Shown piece after piece: positions 7,636 to 14,713 of a stretch of DNA of 22,591 bases. The stretch spans positions 1 to 22,591 of the forward strand of contig JBGSWC010000278.1 of assembly GCA_041752635.1 (NCBI GenBank). Direction: 5' to 3'. The position numbers and the translations under genes are program-made. The notes below the pieces were generated by a model. That model ran no database searches. It worked only from the letters and a program-made list of their open reading frames with translations, and was not told where the DNA came from. The stretch is from JBGSWC01 sp041752635. Lineage in GTDB: Bacteria > Planctomycetota > Planctomycetia > Pirellulales > Lacipirellulaceae. The first letter of the stretch is position 1. Each line of letters begins with the position of its first letter.

Positions 7636-7664
7636 TTGACTCGCTAGGTGACAACTGTTATACT
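7636..7664 (+). promoter_or_regulatory. Strong sigma-70-type promoter of the GntR-ABC cassette
   Basis: TTGACT (7636-7641) and TATACT (7659-7664) are separated by exactly 17 bp, and each differs from consensus by one base. The predicted start near 7671 leaves a leader of only about 16 nt before the ATG at 7687, without a clear ribosome binding site. Confidence 0.75.
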
Positions 7665-7677
7665 ACAGTAATCACCT
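7646..7677. promoter_or_regulatory. Palindromic operator over the -10 box, probably for the GntR regulator
   Basis: A 32-bp inverted repeat centred inside the -10 element: AGGTGACAACTGT on the left and ACAGTAATCACCT on the right flank TATACT, with 11 of 13 arm positions complementary. Position over the -10 and just upstream of a GntR-family gene is the usual arrangement of an autoregulatory operator that blocks RNA polymerase. Which protein binds is inferred from adjacency. Confidence 0.65.
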
Positions 7678-7686
7678 GGGTGCGTC

Positions 7687-8085
7687 ATGCTAATCCGTAT
7701 CGAAAAAGGTTCGTCCGTTCCGATCTCTCGACAATTGGCCGAGCAGATCGCCACGCATATTGCTGCCGGGCGCATAAAACCGGGCGAACGGGTGCCCAGT
7801 GTCCGCGAACTCGCTAAGCAGTTGGCTGTCAATCAAAACACGATCTTACGTGTATACGAACGCTTGACCGCCGACGGCTTGCTGCAGCGGCGGCAAGGAC
7901 AGGGCACCTTTGTCGCCGATCAATTGCCCCGCCGCCGCCCGGCGGCCCACCGAGACCGTTTGATAGAAGAGCTGCGTCAACTCGTGCATCAGGCACGCGG
8001 TCTGGGACTCACCGACGGGCAATTGCACGAACTACTTGATACGGCACTCGGGCAAGTCGAGGCCCATTCGACGGCAAACCCCTAA
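7687..8085 (+). CDS. GntR family regulator, YtrA-like (short form)
   Basis: This 132-residue protein has the GntR winged helix-turn-helix at about residues 10-78: ISRQLAEQIATHIAAG, PSVRELAKQLAVNQNT as the recognition region, and GLLQRRQGQGTFV as the wing. The remaining 50 residues are helical and too short for a ligand-binding domain, which is typical of the YtrA subfamily that controls neighbouring ABC transporters. It heads a three-gene operon with an ABC ATPase and permease. The palindrome at 7646-7677 overlapping its promoter is the likely binding site, implying autorepression. In known YtrA-type systems the inducer is often a cell-envelope-active compound or stress; that role here is inference. 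Confidence 0.88.
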   Translation: MLIRIEKGSSVPISRQLAEQIATHIAAGRIKPGERVPSVRELAKQLAVNQNTILRVYERLTADGLLQRRQGQGTFVADQLPRRRPAAHRDRLIEELRQLVHQARGLGLTDGQLHELLDTALGQVEAHSTANP

Positions 8086-8145
8086 CACCAACAGATTGAC
8101 TGGTGAAACACAAAAAGGCTGTTTATCACAGAAAGCGAGTTTGTC

Positions 8146-9063
8146 ATGGCTCACAACGCAATCGAGATTCAGGCGGTCAGTAAGTCATTCAGGGGCCAGA
8201 AAGTGCTCGATGGACTGTCGTTCGATGTCGAGCGAGGCAAGACGTTTGCATTACTCGGCCGCAACGCGGCTGGTAAGACAACGACCATCCGGCTGCTGCT
8301 GGGACTACTGGGCCGCGATGACGGAGCGATTCGCGTGCTTGGCCTTGATCCGGCCGTGTCGCCACTCGAAGTAAGAGACCGGGTCGGCTATCTGGCCGAG
8401 GATCAAACCATGTACGGGTGGATGCGCGTGGCGGAGATTATCCGCTTTGTCGCTCCGTTCTACTCGACTTGGGACCATGATCTCGCGTTGAAACTCGTGC
8501 GTCAATTCGAGTTGCCGCTCAATGCCAAGATTCGCCACTTGTCGAAAGGTCAGAACGTGCGGCTCGGCCTCGCCCTGGCTTTTGCTCATCGCCCCGAACT
8601 AGTCGTGCTCGACGATCCGGCGCTCGGGCTCGACCCGATCATGCGACGACAGTTTAATCGCGACCTGGTTGAACACTTGCAGTCGGAAGGCGCGACCATC
8701 TTCTATAGCTCGCATTTGCTCGACGAAGTCGAGCCGGTGGCCGATGTCGTAGCCATTCTCGACGAAGGACAGATTCGCTGCCTGGCAGATACCGATACCC
8801 TTCGCAGCAACGTCAAACAGATCGTCATCCCGGCAGCCGCTGCCAACCTTGTGAGCGGCATCGACCACCTCGACGCGCAAAGTGGAAGAGATGAGTTGGC
8901 AATGACTGTCGAGAACGCGACGGCGGTTTGCGATTACCTCGCAGCCGAGGGCATTACATTCCGAGTCAACGACCTGAACCTCGATGAAATTTTTGCCGCG
9001 TACGTCGATGGACGTAAGATCGAAACCCTCAATCAGTTCACTAACTCACCCCAACTCGTGTGA
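8146..9063 (+). CDS. ABC transporter ATP-binding protein, YtrB-like
   Basis: This 305-residue nucleotide-binding subunit has the Walker A GRNAAGKT (38-45), signature LSKGQ (132-136), Walker B LVVLDD (152-157) and switch His190 in SSHLLDE. Two positions are atypical: the common GPNGAGKT loop reads GRNAAGKT, and the catalytic Glu after Walker B is Asp157 (LDDP). Residues about 215-305 are an extra C-terminal region common in exporter ATPases. It lies 60 bp after the GntR gene and nearly abuts the permease, with which it should form the transporter at the cytoplasmic membrane. It probably exports a hydrophobic compound or remodels an envelope component; the substrate is unknown. Confidence 0.9.
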   Translation: MAHNAIEIQAVSKSFRGQKVLDGLSFDVERGKTFALLGRNAAGKTTTIRLLLGLLGRDDGAIRVLGLDPAVSPLEVRDRVGYLAEDQTMYGWMRVAEIIRFVAPFYSTWDHDLALKLVRQFELPLNAKIRHLSKGQNVRLGLALAFAHRPELVVLDDPALGLDPIMRRQFNRDLVEHLQSEGATIFYSSHLLDEVEPVADVVAILDEGQIRCLADTDTLRSNVKQIVIPAAAANLVSGIDHLDAQSGRDELAMTVENATAVCDYLAAEGITFRVNDLNLDEIFAAYVDGRKIETLNQFTNSPQLV

Positions 9064-9071
9064 GGTATCCC

Positions 9072-10535
9072 ATGTACGCAGTTTGGCGTGCACTGCTGTG
9101 GAAAGAGTGGCGCGAGCATCACGGCAAGCTGATCGCCATAGTCGTGATTTTGGCGGCAACGTGGTTTTTTGCGGCTTCGCACCAAGGGGCGTGGTTCGAT
9201 GCTCTCATTCCGTGTGTCTTCATTATTGCTGGCGCAACTGGCAACTTTGTTGGCCTCGGTGTTGCCTCGGGCGAAAACTCGCGAAATACACGCACTTTTA
9301 TCGAAGTCCAGCCGCAACCACTTTGGAAGCTGGCTACCGCGAAAGTGTTGGCGGGTGGCCTCGCGGTCGTTTTGCCCGGCCTGGTGTTCGCGCTATTTAT
9401 TTGGCTCTTCACACTTTTTAGCGACAGGCTTTCGCTGGTATCAATTCCCCTGCCTCACACCTTGCCCGGCTGGGCTGACTCGTGGTGGCAGTTTGTGTTG
9501 GTTATTTATCCTGCGATCACATTGAGTCTCTTTCTTTGGACCGCCGCAATCGCGGCCAATGCCCGCGATGAAATTCGAGCCGCCATGTACAGCATTGGCC
9601 TGATGGTTGTGTGGTGGATCGCGGTTGGGCTGATGATGGCTACGCACCAAACGGCCCCGCCCCTCGCCGAATTTTTGTGGAGCGTTGGTCCGCTCGGTTT
9701 TTTTTCTGAAGGTTCTTACGCCATCCAGCTGTCTTTGCTGATTCATGTCTTTGTTACGCTCATGTACATCTGGCGTTTCGCGCGATCAACGGAAAATACG
9801 AGCAATGACTACTCGCCCAGGCCTATCGCAATACTACGCCGGGCGTGGCTCGCCCCTCCGTTCAAACGACGGTGGCAAGCGTTACTTTGGAAAACGCTGC
9901 GCGAAGCGGCACCGTTGGTAATTTGTGGGGTGGTAGGGGCAGCCTTGCTGTCGTTGTTCTTCATCGTTGTCCAAAGGATGAACGATTCCGTCGATGGCAC
10001 GACCACCAACATCAATGATTTTGCCTATGGACTGCTTTTCTGCACCTCGCTGTTTGCTTTTTTCGTGGCCATAATGTGCGGCATCGCTGTAGTGTGGAGC
10101 GACATTCAGCCGGGCATCAATAGCTTTTGGCGATCGCGTCCCTGCTCACCCGACGCATGGTTTTGGATAAAGTACGTAGGCAGTCTGCTGTTGATTGTGT
10201 TCGCATTCGGACTTCCGATTTTGGCTTCCGCTTACCTGGGAGCAGATCGATTGCTGATTCGCGACGGCCAATCTCTCGTGCACGCCGCCGCTTCGGCACT
10301 GCTCGGGTTCGCGATTGCCGTACTGGCTACCAGCGTGCTACGCAATGCGGTTTATGCTAGTATTCTCGCGATCGGCGGAGCCATGGCTGCATTTTCCACA
10401 ATAACCGGCCCTCAGCAAGACGACTCCATATGGTGGTTTCCCACGGTTGTCGTCACAGTTTCGGCAGTAGTGGCCTCGGTCGCCTCATGGCTGGCCTTCC
10501 GCTTCGACTGGTCGCTTGCCGATGCTCACGACTAG
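9072..10535 (+). CDS. ABC-2 type permease, two-module
   Basis: This polytopic membrane protein has 487 residues and roughly twelve hydrophobic segments. The ATG at 9072 is chosen because GAGGT lies 5 nt upstream; the frame also allows a GTG at 9060 overlapping the ATPase stop. The protein looks like two fused six-helix modules. Each begins with a similar amphipathic motif: WRALLWKEWRE near residues 5-15 and RWQALLWKTLRE near 268-279, with a cytoplasmic linker between. It is the membrane partner of the preceding ATPase. The gene ends 34 bp before the right carA repeat. It does not match a named transporter that I can recognise. Confidence 0.85.
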   Translation: MYAVWRALLWKEWREHHGKLIAIVVILAATWFFAASHQGAWFDALIPCVFIIAGATGNFVGLGVASGENSRNTRTFIEVQPQPLWKLATAKVLAGGLAVVLPGLVFALFIWLFTLFSDRLSLVSIPLPHTLPGWADSWWQFVLVIYPAITLSLFLWTAAIAANARDEIRAAMYSIGLMVVWWIAVGLMMATHQTAPPLAEFLWSVGPLGFFSEGSYAIQLSLLIHVFVTLMYIWRFARSTENTSNDYSPRPIAILRRAWLAPPFKRRWQALLWKTLREAAPLVICGVVGAALLSLFFIVVQRMNDSVDGTTTNINDFAYGLLFCTSLFAFFVAIMCGIAVVWSDIQPGINSFWRSRPCSPDAWFWIKYVGSLLLIVFAFGLPILASAYLGADRLLIRDGQSLVHAAASALLGFAIAVLATSVLRNAVYASILAIGGAMAAFSTITGPQQDDSIWWFPTVVVTVSAVVASVASWLAFRFDWSLADAHD

Positions 10536-10569
10536 CGTTAAGTAGTGCGGAGCTTGTAGCCACCCCGCG

Positions 10570-10676
10570 CCCTTGCCACGAACGCGCCGGTGGCGAAAAT
10601 ACAACCCATGAAACCAGCCAAACTAGCACTCGAAGACGGCACCGTGTTCACCGGCACCTCGATTGGGGCCGATGGC
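10570..10676 (+). repeat. Right copy of the carA 5'-end direct repeat (intact carA)
   Basis: This is the partner of 7449-7555 and includes about 38 bp of leader and the first 23 codons of functional carA. Homology stops at 10676, within the first unit of a 12-bp tandem duplication in carA (GATGGCGAAGTC at 10671-10682 and 10683-10694). The conserved leader contains CGCC-GGT-GGCG, a small inverted repeat. Confidence 0.95.
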
Positions 10677-11726
10677 GAAGTCGATGGCGAAGTCTGTTTC
10701 AACACTTCGATGACTGGGTATCAGGAAATCCTGACCGATCCCAGCTATCGTGGACAGATCGTTACGATGACCTATCCCCAGATCGGCAACTATGGCGTCA
10801 ATGCCGAAGATGTCGAAAGCTCGAAGCCGCACCTCGCCGGGTTTGTTGTCCGCGAACATAGCCGCATTTGTAGCAATTTTCGTAGCGAGGCGAGCCTGTC
10901 GGATTATCTCGCCGAGCACGGGGTCGTGGCCATCGAGTCGATCGACACCCGTGCCCTAGTGCGGCGGATTCGCTCGCTGGGAGCTATGCGGGGAGTGTTG
11001 TCGACCATCGATCTCGACGATGCGAGTCTTGTCGCCAAGGCTCAGGCGAGCCCTGGACTAGTCGGACGCGATCTGGTTCGTGAAGTTGCGCCCCGCGAGT
11101 CGCGCACGTGGGACCAAACGGTGAGCGGCTGGACATGGCTCGATGGTTCACAACACTCGACGGCGAGCGACGATCCCCATGTGGTGGCGCTCGATTTTGG
11201 CATGAAATGGAACATCCCGCGCCACCTCGTCAACATGGGAACTCGCGTCACTGTCATGCCCGGCACTGCCACGGCCGACGACGTGCTCGCGGCGAATCCC
11301 GATGGCGTGTTTCTTTCTAATGGTCCTGGTGATCCCGAGCCAATTGAATATGCGGTCAACACGATTCGGGGGCTATTAGGCAAGAAGCCTGTGTTTGGCA
11401 TTTGTCTGGGCCACCAACTCCTCTCGCTTGCCTGCGGGGCCAAGACATTCAAAATGAAGTTCGGCCACCGGGGATCCAATCAACCGGTTATCGACACGAC
11501 CACCAACAAGGTCGAGATTACGTCGCAAAACCACGGTTTTGCCGTCGACGAAGATTCATTGCCGCCGGAATTGATGGTCACCCACCGCAGTCTCAACGAC
11601 GACACGATCGAGGGCGTGAGCCATCGCGATGTGGCCGCGTTCAGCGTGCAATATCATCCCGAGGCCTCGGCGGGGCCACACGACAGCCACTATCTTTTCG
11701 CGAAATTCCGCGAATCGATGAGATAA
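10608..11726 (+). CDS. carA: Carbamoyl-phosphate synthase small (glutaminase) subunit
   Basis: This 372-residue protein hydrolyses glutamine and passes ammonia to CarB to make carbamoyl phosphate for arginine and pyrimidine synthesis. The N-terminal CarA domain has LALEDGTVFTG, FNTSMTGYQE and DPSYRGQIVTMTYPQIGNYG. The class I glutaminase domain follows, with FLSNGPGDP, nucleophile Cys266 in FGICLGHQ, TSQNHGF, and His350/Glu352 in QYHPEAS, so the triad is complete. Length is normal. A GTG at 10590 is in frame, but the ATG gives the usual N-terminus. Only 72 bp separate it from the permease, so either read-through or a promoter in the duplicated leader drives it. carB is not in the window. Confidence 0.97.
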   Translation: MKPAKLALEDGTVFTGTSIGADGEVDGEVCFNTSMTGYQEILTDPSYRGQIVTMTYPQIGNYGVNAEDVESSKPHLAGFVVREHSRICSNFRSEASLSDYLAEHGVVAIESIDTRALVRRIRSLGAMRGVLSTIDLDDASLVAKAQASPGLVGRDLVREVAPRESRTWDQTVSGWTWLDGSQHSTASDDPHVVALDFGMKWNIPRHLVNMGTRVTVMPGTATADDVLAANPDGVFLSNGPGDPEPIEYAVNTIRGLLGKKPVFGICLGHQLLSLACGAKTFKMKFGHRGSNQPVIDTTTNKVEITSQNHGFAVDEDSLPPELMVTHRSLNDDTIEGVSHRDVAAFSVQYHPEASAGPHDSHYLFAKFRESMR

Positions 11727-11921
11727 CGGGTCATTCTCAGCAGGCGAAAAAAGGTCGTTTGCCTCACGTGATTTCTTGACCTATGTTTGGTTAGCGACCG
11801 GGTCGGAAGTCCAGACCGCGTTGCAACCCACCTCGTCATCTAGCCCACTTCGCGTCGGCCGCTCACCTCAGCCAAGCACTCTTCGTTTAACCGACTATCG
11901 GTGCGTGAAGAACGACTGAAT

Positions 11922-12293
11922 ATGCAAACAGCGACCAAATCAAAGCTGAACGAACCGTGGCAAGCATACCTCGACGCCGTTGGAGTGCTGCCGGGCGAGC
12001 TGCTTGACGAGCTCGACCAAGCTTGGAATTCGCTCGCCGCCTACGAGTCAGAGCTAACCAGTTGGTACGGAACTTTAGTTGCCGAACAGCAACGGCTGTT
12101 GGCACAGCCGCCAGCGACCCTATTGCCCGATGGGCAACCAGCGTCGCCGCCAATGCAAACTCCGCCGCCCTCGCTAGTGCCGGCCGCTGCTGCGGTCGAC
12201 CCTCCTCCTCAAGTAATGCGGACGCTGAGTGCCGCGGCGCGGCAATTTGCCGCGCTGCGTCGCCAAAAAACGAGTCAACGTCCGCTGCAATAA
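11922..12293 (+). CDS. Hypothetical helical, proline-rich protein
   Basis: I do not recognise this protein. It has 123 residues from the ATG at 11922; a GTG at 11901 is in frame, and neither has a convincing ribosome binding site. Residues 10-62 form a predicted amphipathic helical segment (EPWQAYLDAVGVLPGELLDE onward). Residues 63-98 are rich in Pro, Ala and Gln (PPMQTPPPSLVPAAA), and a basic helical tail follows. No signal peptide or membrane segment is seen. It heads a same-strand group with the FGE-like protein 36 bp downstream and the zinc-ribbon GTPase, which suggests a linker or adaptor for that group. That role is inference. Confidence 0.65.
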   Translation: MQTATKSKLNEPWQAYLDAVGVLPGELLDELDQAWNSLAAYESELTSWYGTLVAEQQRLLAQPPATLLPDGQPASPPMQTPPPSLVPAAAAVDPPPQVMRTLSAAARQFAALRRQKTSQRPLQ

Positions 12294-12329
12294 ACCAGTA
12301 ATGTCCGCGTACCCGGCTGTGAGGCCACA

Positions 12330-13616
12330 ATGATGGTTGCCACGACGTTCTCAATACCTCGATTTCAATTCTCGTTACCGCTGTTTATGGTGGTAGGCAG
12401 TGCCATTGCGTTTTTGATGGGAGTGGCACTTTGCAATCCAGGGCTGCTTGGTGGTGGTGCAGTGGCGCTCTGCGCCACCTACCGCGAATGGCATCGTTGC
12501 TTGCCATCGCCCACTAGCGACCAAGCCACTCGGCGTTGCCGCCCAAGTCATGTGGTTGAACGATGCGAAGCGAAAGTCACTTCCAAACCGACACCACCAA
12601 CCACGCGGCAGCATAACACCACAAATACGAGCGATCTCGTCGATCAATTGATTTCGACCGGTCGCTACGCACTGTTGTTACACCCCGATACGGTTGCCCA
12701 TCTGAGCGACCGTCAGCGTGAGCGTGTGGTCGATGTCATGGAACAGGCCATGTCGATCGTGCCCGAAGGACAAGTGCTGGTCGGCGTCTCAGCCGAGCGG
12801 GCGACTTGGGGTGGCACCAGCGCCGCGGCTACCAACGATGGTGTGCAGTCGGTGAGCGGGTTTTATATCGATCGCTTCGCCGTGACGAATGCTGAATTCC
12901 AACAGTTTGTCGACGCGGGCGGTTACGAGAACTTCGAGATGTGGCCCGACGAGGCGCTGCCGGCGTTGTTTGAATTTGTCGATCAAACGGGCGTGCCGGG
13001 CCCACGCTACTGGGCTAACGGTAGCCACGCTCCTCAGGACGCGACGCTTCCGGTCGTCGGCATCAGTTGGTACGAAGCCGCTGCGTACGCAAAGTGGGTT
13101 GGCAAACGCTTCTTGACCGATGCCGAGTGGACAAAAGCAGCGGCTTGGCCGGTCGAAACGACACCGGGCCGAATCACACAGCGTCGCTATCCGTGGGGAG
13201 ATTCCTTCGAATCGCGTCGAGCCAATCTCTGGAATTCTGGAGCCAATGGACTCGTCTCGGTCGAGGCGTTCCCGCACGGCAGCACCCTGGGCGGAGTTTA
13301 TCAATTGATCGGCAACGTTTGGGAATGGACCTCGGGCGAATTTGTCGAAGCGACTGATGCGTCGCCGGTGAACGACAGCTATCGCACTTTACACGGCGGG
13401 GCCTTCAATACTTACTTCGAGAATCAAGCGACCTGTCATTTCCGAAGTGGCGAAGCCCCGTTGGCACGTCGCGACAACATCGGTTTTCGACTCGCGCTAT
13501 CGATCGATGAAATGACAGATTTTGACGACGATCCTAACGACAATCCTAACGATGATCCGCATGCCGAATTGGAACTTGAGGATTGGCCCGACCGAGAGCC
13601 GGCCATCGTCGGCTAA
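12330..13616 (+). CDS. Membrane-anchored FGE-sulfatase (SUMF1-like) domain protein
   Basis: This 428-residue protein has one or two hydrophobic segments at about 13-50, a variable linker (50-145), and an FGE/SUMF1 C-type-lectin-like domain (about 145-392). Family marks include SGFYIDRFAVTNAEFQQFVD, PVVGISWYEAAAYAKWVGKR, LTDAEW, YPWGD, GNVWEWTS, LHGGAFN and NIGFRLAL. Active formylglycine enzymes have two Cys near the end; here one is present (C369 in TCHFRS) and the other position is Ser, so oxidase activity is doubtful. The tail is acidic with DDDPNDNPNDDP repeats. GAGG lies 5 nt before the double ATG. It is likely a binding or scaffold form of the fold. Confidence 0.85.
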   Translation: MMVATTFSIPRFQFSLPLFMVVGSAIAFLMGVALCNPGLLGGGAVALCATYREWHRCLPSPTSDQATRRCRPSHVVERCEAKVTSKPTPPTTRQHNTTNTSDLVDQLISTGRYALLLHPDTVAHLSDRQRERVVDVMEQAMSIVPEGQVLVGVSAERATWGGTSAAATNDGVQSVSGFYIDRFAVTNAEFQQFVDAGGYENFEMWPDEALPALFEFVDQTGVPGPRYWANGSHAPQDATLPVVGISWYEAAAYAKWVGKRFLTDAEWTKAAAWPVETTPGRITQRRYPWGDSFESRRANLWNSGANGLVSVEAFPHGSTLGGVYQLIGNVWEWTSGEFVEATDASPVNDSYRTLHGGAFNTYFENQATCHFRSGEAPLARRDNIGFRLALSIDEMTDFDDDPNDNPNDDPHAELELEDWPDREPAIVG

Positions 13617-13625
13617 ACCAGTCGA

Positions 13626-13690
13626 CTCGTCACGCTCCGACGTGATGCCAACCAAATAAAGCAAACGCCATCACGGCGGAGCGTGATGAG
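13626..13690 (+). other. Long intercistronic hairpin
   Basis: The arms at 13630-13649 and 13667-13686 are 20 nt each with 18 complementary positions, around a 17-nt A-rich loop. As RNA the stem extends by four more pairs (CUCG with UGAG, one G-U), to about 24 bp. It lies between the FGE-like stop (13616) and the GTPase start (13714). No U-tract follows, so it is not an ordinary terminator; RNA processing, mRNA stabilisation, or a small palindromic element are all possible. Confidence 0.75.
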
Positions 13691-13713
13691 AACACTCGAC
13701 GAAGGGGTGAATT

Positions 13714-14628
13714 GTGCCCACGCTGACCAGCTCGCCAATCGAGACTTACCTGCTCGCCGGCCAAGCCGCTCCGCTTGCCTGTGGGGTGTGTCACTACGAA
13801 AATCGCATTTCCGCCGAACGCTGCCACAAGTGTGTGGCACCGTTGTCGATTGCCAGGCAGGCGAGCAAGCGCAAGCAATTGCCAAAACGAATTGCCGTGA
13901 TCGGTGCGGCGGGAATTGGCAAGACGACTTACCTTGGCATGTTGCTCGACATGCTGATGCGAAGGTCGGGTTCGCTCGAAACAACGCTTCTCGGACCACA
14001 GTCGATTTCGCTGCAACAATTAACGACCACAGCGCTCGCCGCAGGTTGGTATCCCGACAAGACACCGCGCGATCCAGAGCAGTGGCACTGGGTCCACTGT
14101 CAAGTGTCATGCAAACGCCGCCGTAAACGTGTCGATACGGTGTTTGTCGACTTTCCCGGCGAAGCGCTTGCCGCGAGCATCGAACATCCCGAAGATTTTC
14201 CCTCGGTGCGAGCGATGCTCACCGATTGTGCTGGCATCATGGTGTTGGCCGACGCGTCACGGTTGCGGGCCGGCGAGCACGACGACGACTATCTGTCGCT
14301 CAAGCTGCTCTCGATGGCCTGTGACCTGAGATCGGGCAGCAAACGTTGGTTAAGGCGTCCGATATTGCCACCGCTCGCACTTGTGCTCACCAAAAGCGAC
14401 ACGTCGCCTTCCTGCATGGACGATCCGCTCGGATTTGCCGAAAACCACGCCCATGCGCTGTGGTCCGACATCCAACGCCGCTTTCCGGTGAGCGAAGCGT
14501 TCGCGGCGACAGTCGTCGGCGCATCGGGTCCGCGAATCGTGGCTGGTCGGCGGTGCCAAGTGCCGCTGCGAGTCGAACCGCGCGGCGTCGTCGAACCGTT
14601 CGGCTGGCTGCTGTCGCACATGAATTGA
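13714..14628 (+). CDS. Zinc-ribbon P-loop GTPase, possibly of the double-GTPase (DO-GTPase2-like) group
   Basis: This 304-residue protein begins with GTG, supported by AAGGGG 6 nt upstream. A zinc ribbon is formed by C23, C26, C37 and C40 (CGVC, then CHKC). A P-loop domain follows: GAAGIGKT at 64-71, DFPG at 146-149 as the G3 switch, and TKSD at 226-229 as the base-recognition motif close to the NKxD of GTPases. This set fits the TRAFAC-like GTPases found in bacterial multi-gene signalling or conflict systems. No membrane segment is seen. Its neighbour is an FGE-like protein; the two may act together at the membrane, which is inference. Specific family assignment is tentative. Confidence 0.75.
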   Translation: MPTLTSSPIETYLLAGQAAPLACGVCHYENRISAERCHKCVAPLSIARQASKRKQLPKRIAVIGAAGIGKTTYLGMLLDMLMRRSGSLETTLLGPQSISLQQLTTTALAAGWYPDKTPRDPEQWHWVHCQVSCKRRRKRVDTVFVDFPGEALAASIEHPEDFPSVRAMLTDCAGIMVLADASRLRAGEHDDDYLSLKLLSMACDLRSGSKRWLRRPILPPLALVLTKSDTSPSCMDDPLGFAENHAHALWSDIQRRFPVSEAFAATVVGASGPRIVAGRRCQVPLRVEPRGVVEPFGWLLSHMN

Positions 14629-14666
14629 AGCTGGCTTGGTGAACCTTGGCCCTTGGGTTGCGGTCT

Positions 14667-14713
14667 GAGGAACGGTAGTGGGGGCAATATTGCCCGCGAC
14701 AGCTTCCGTTCCT
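14667..14713 (+). promoter_or_regulatory. Nested inverted repeats that could cover a ribosome binding site
   Basis: AGGAACGG (14668-14675) pairs perfectly with CCGTTCCT (14706-14713), and inside lies a perfect 14-bp palindrome, GGGCAATATTGCCC (14682-14695). The left arm contains the GAGGA ribosome binding site of the GTG start at 14678, so a folded RNA would hide the site and start. If translation instead begins downstream, this is a leader structure. Regulation is inferred. Confidence 0.5.

Noticed and set aside
11742..11764. Weak hairpin after carA (AGGC-AAA with TTT-GCCT)
   Set aside because: It has a bulge, mostly A-T pairs and no U-tract, so a terminator cannot be supported.
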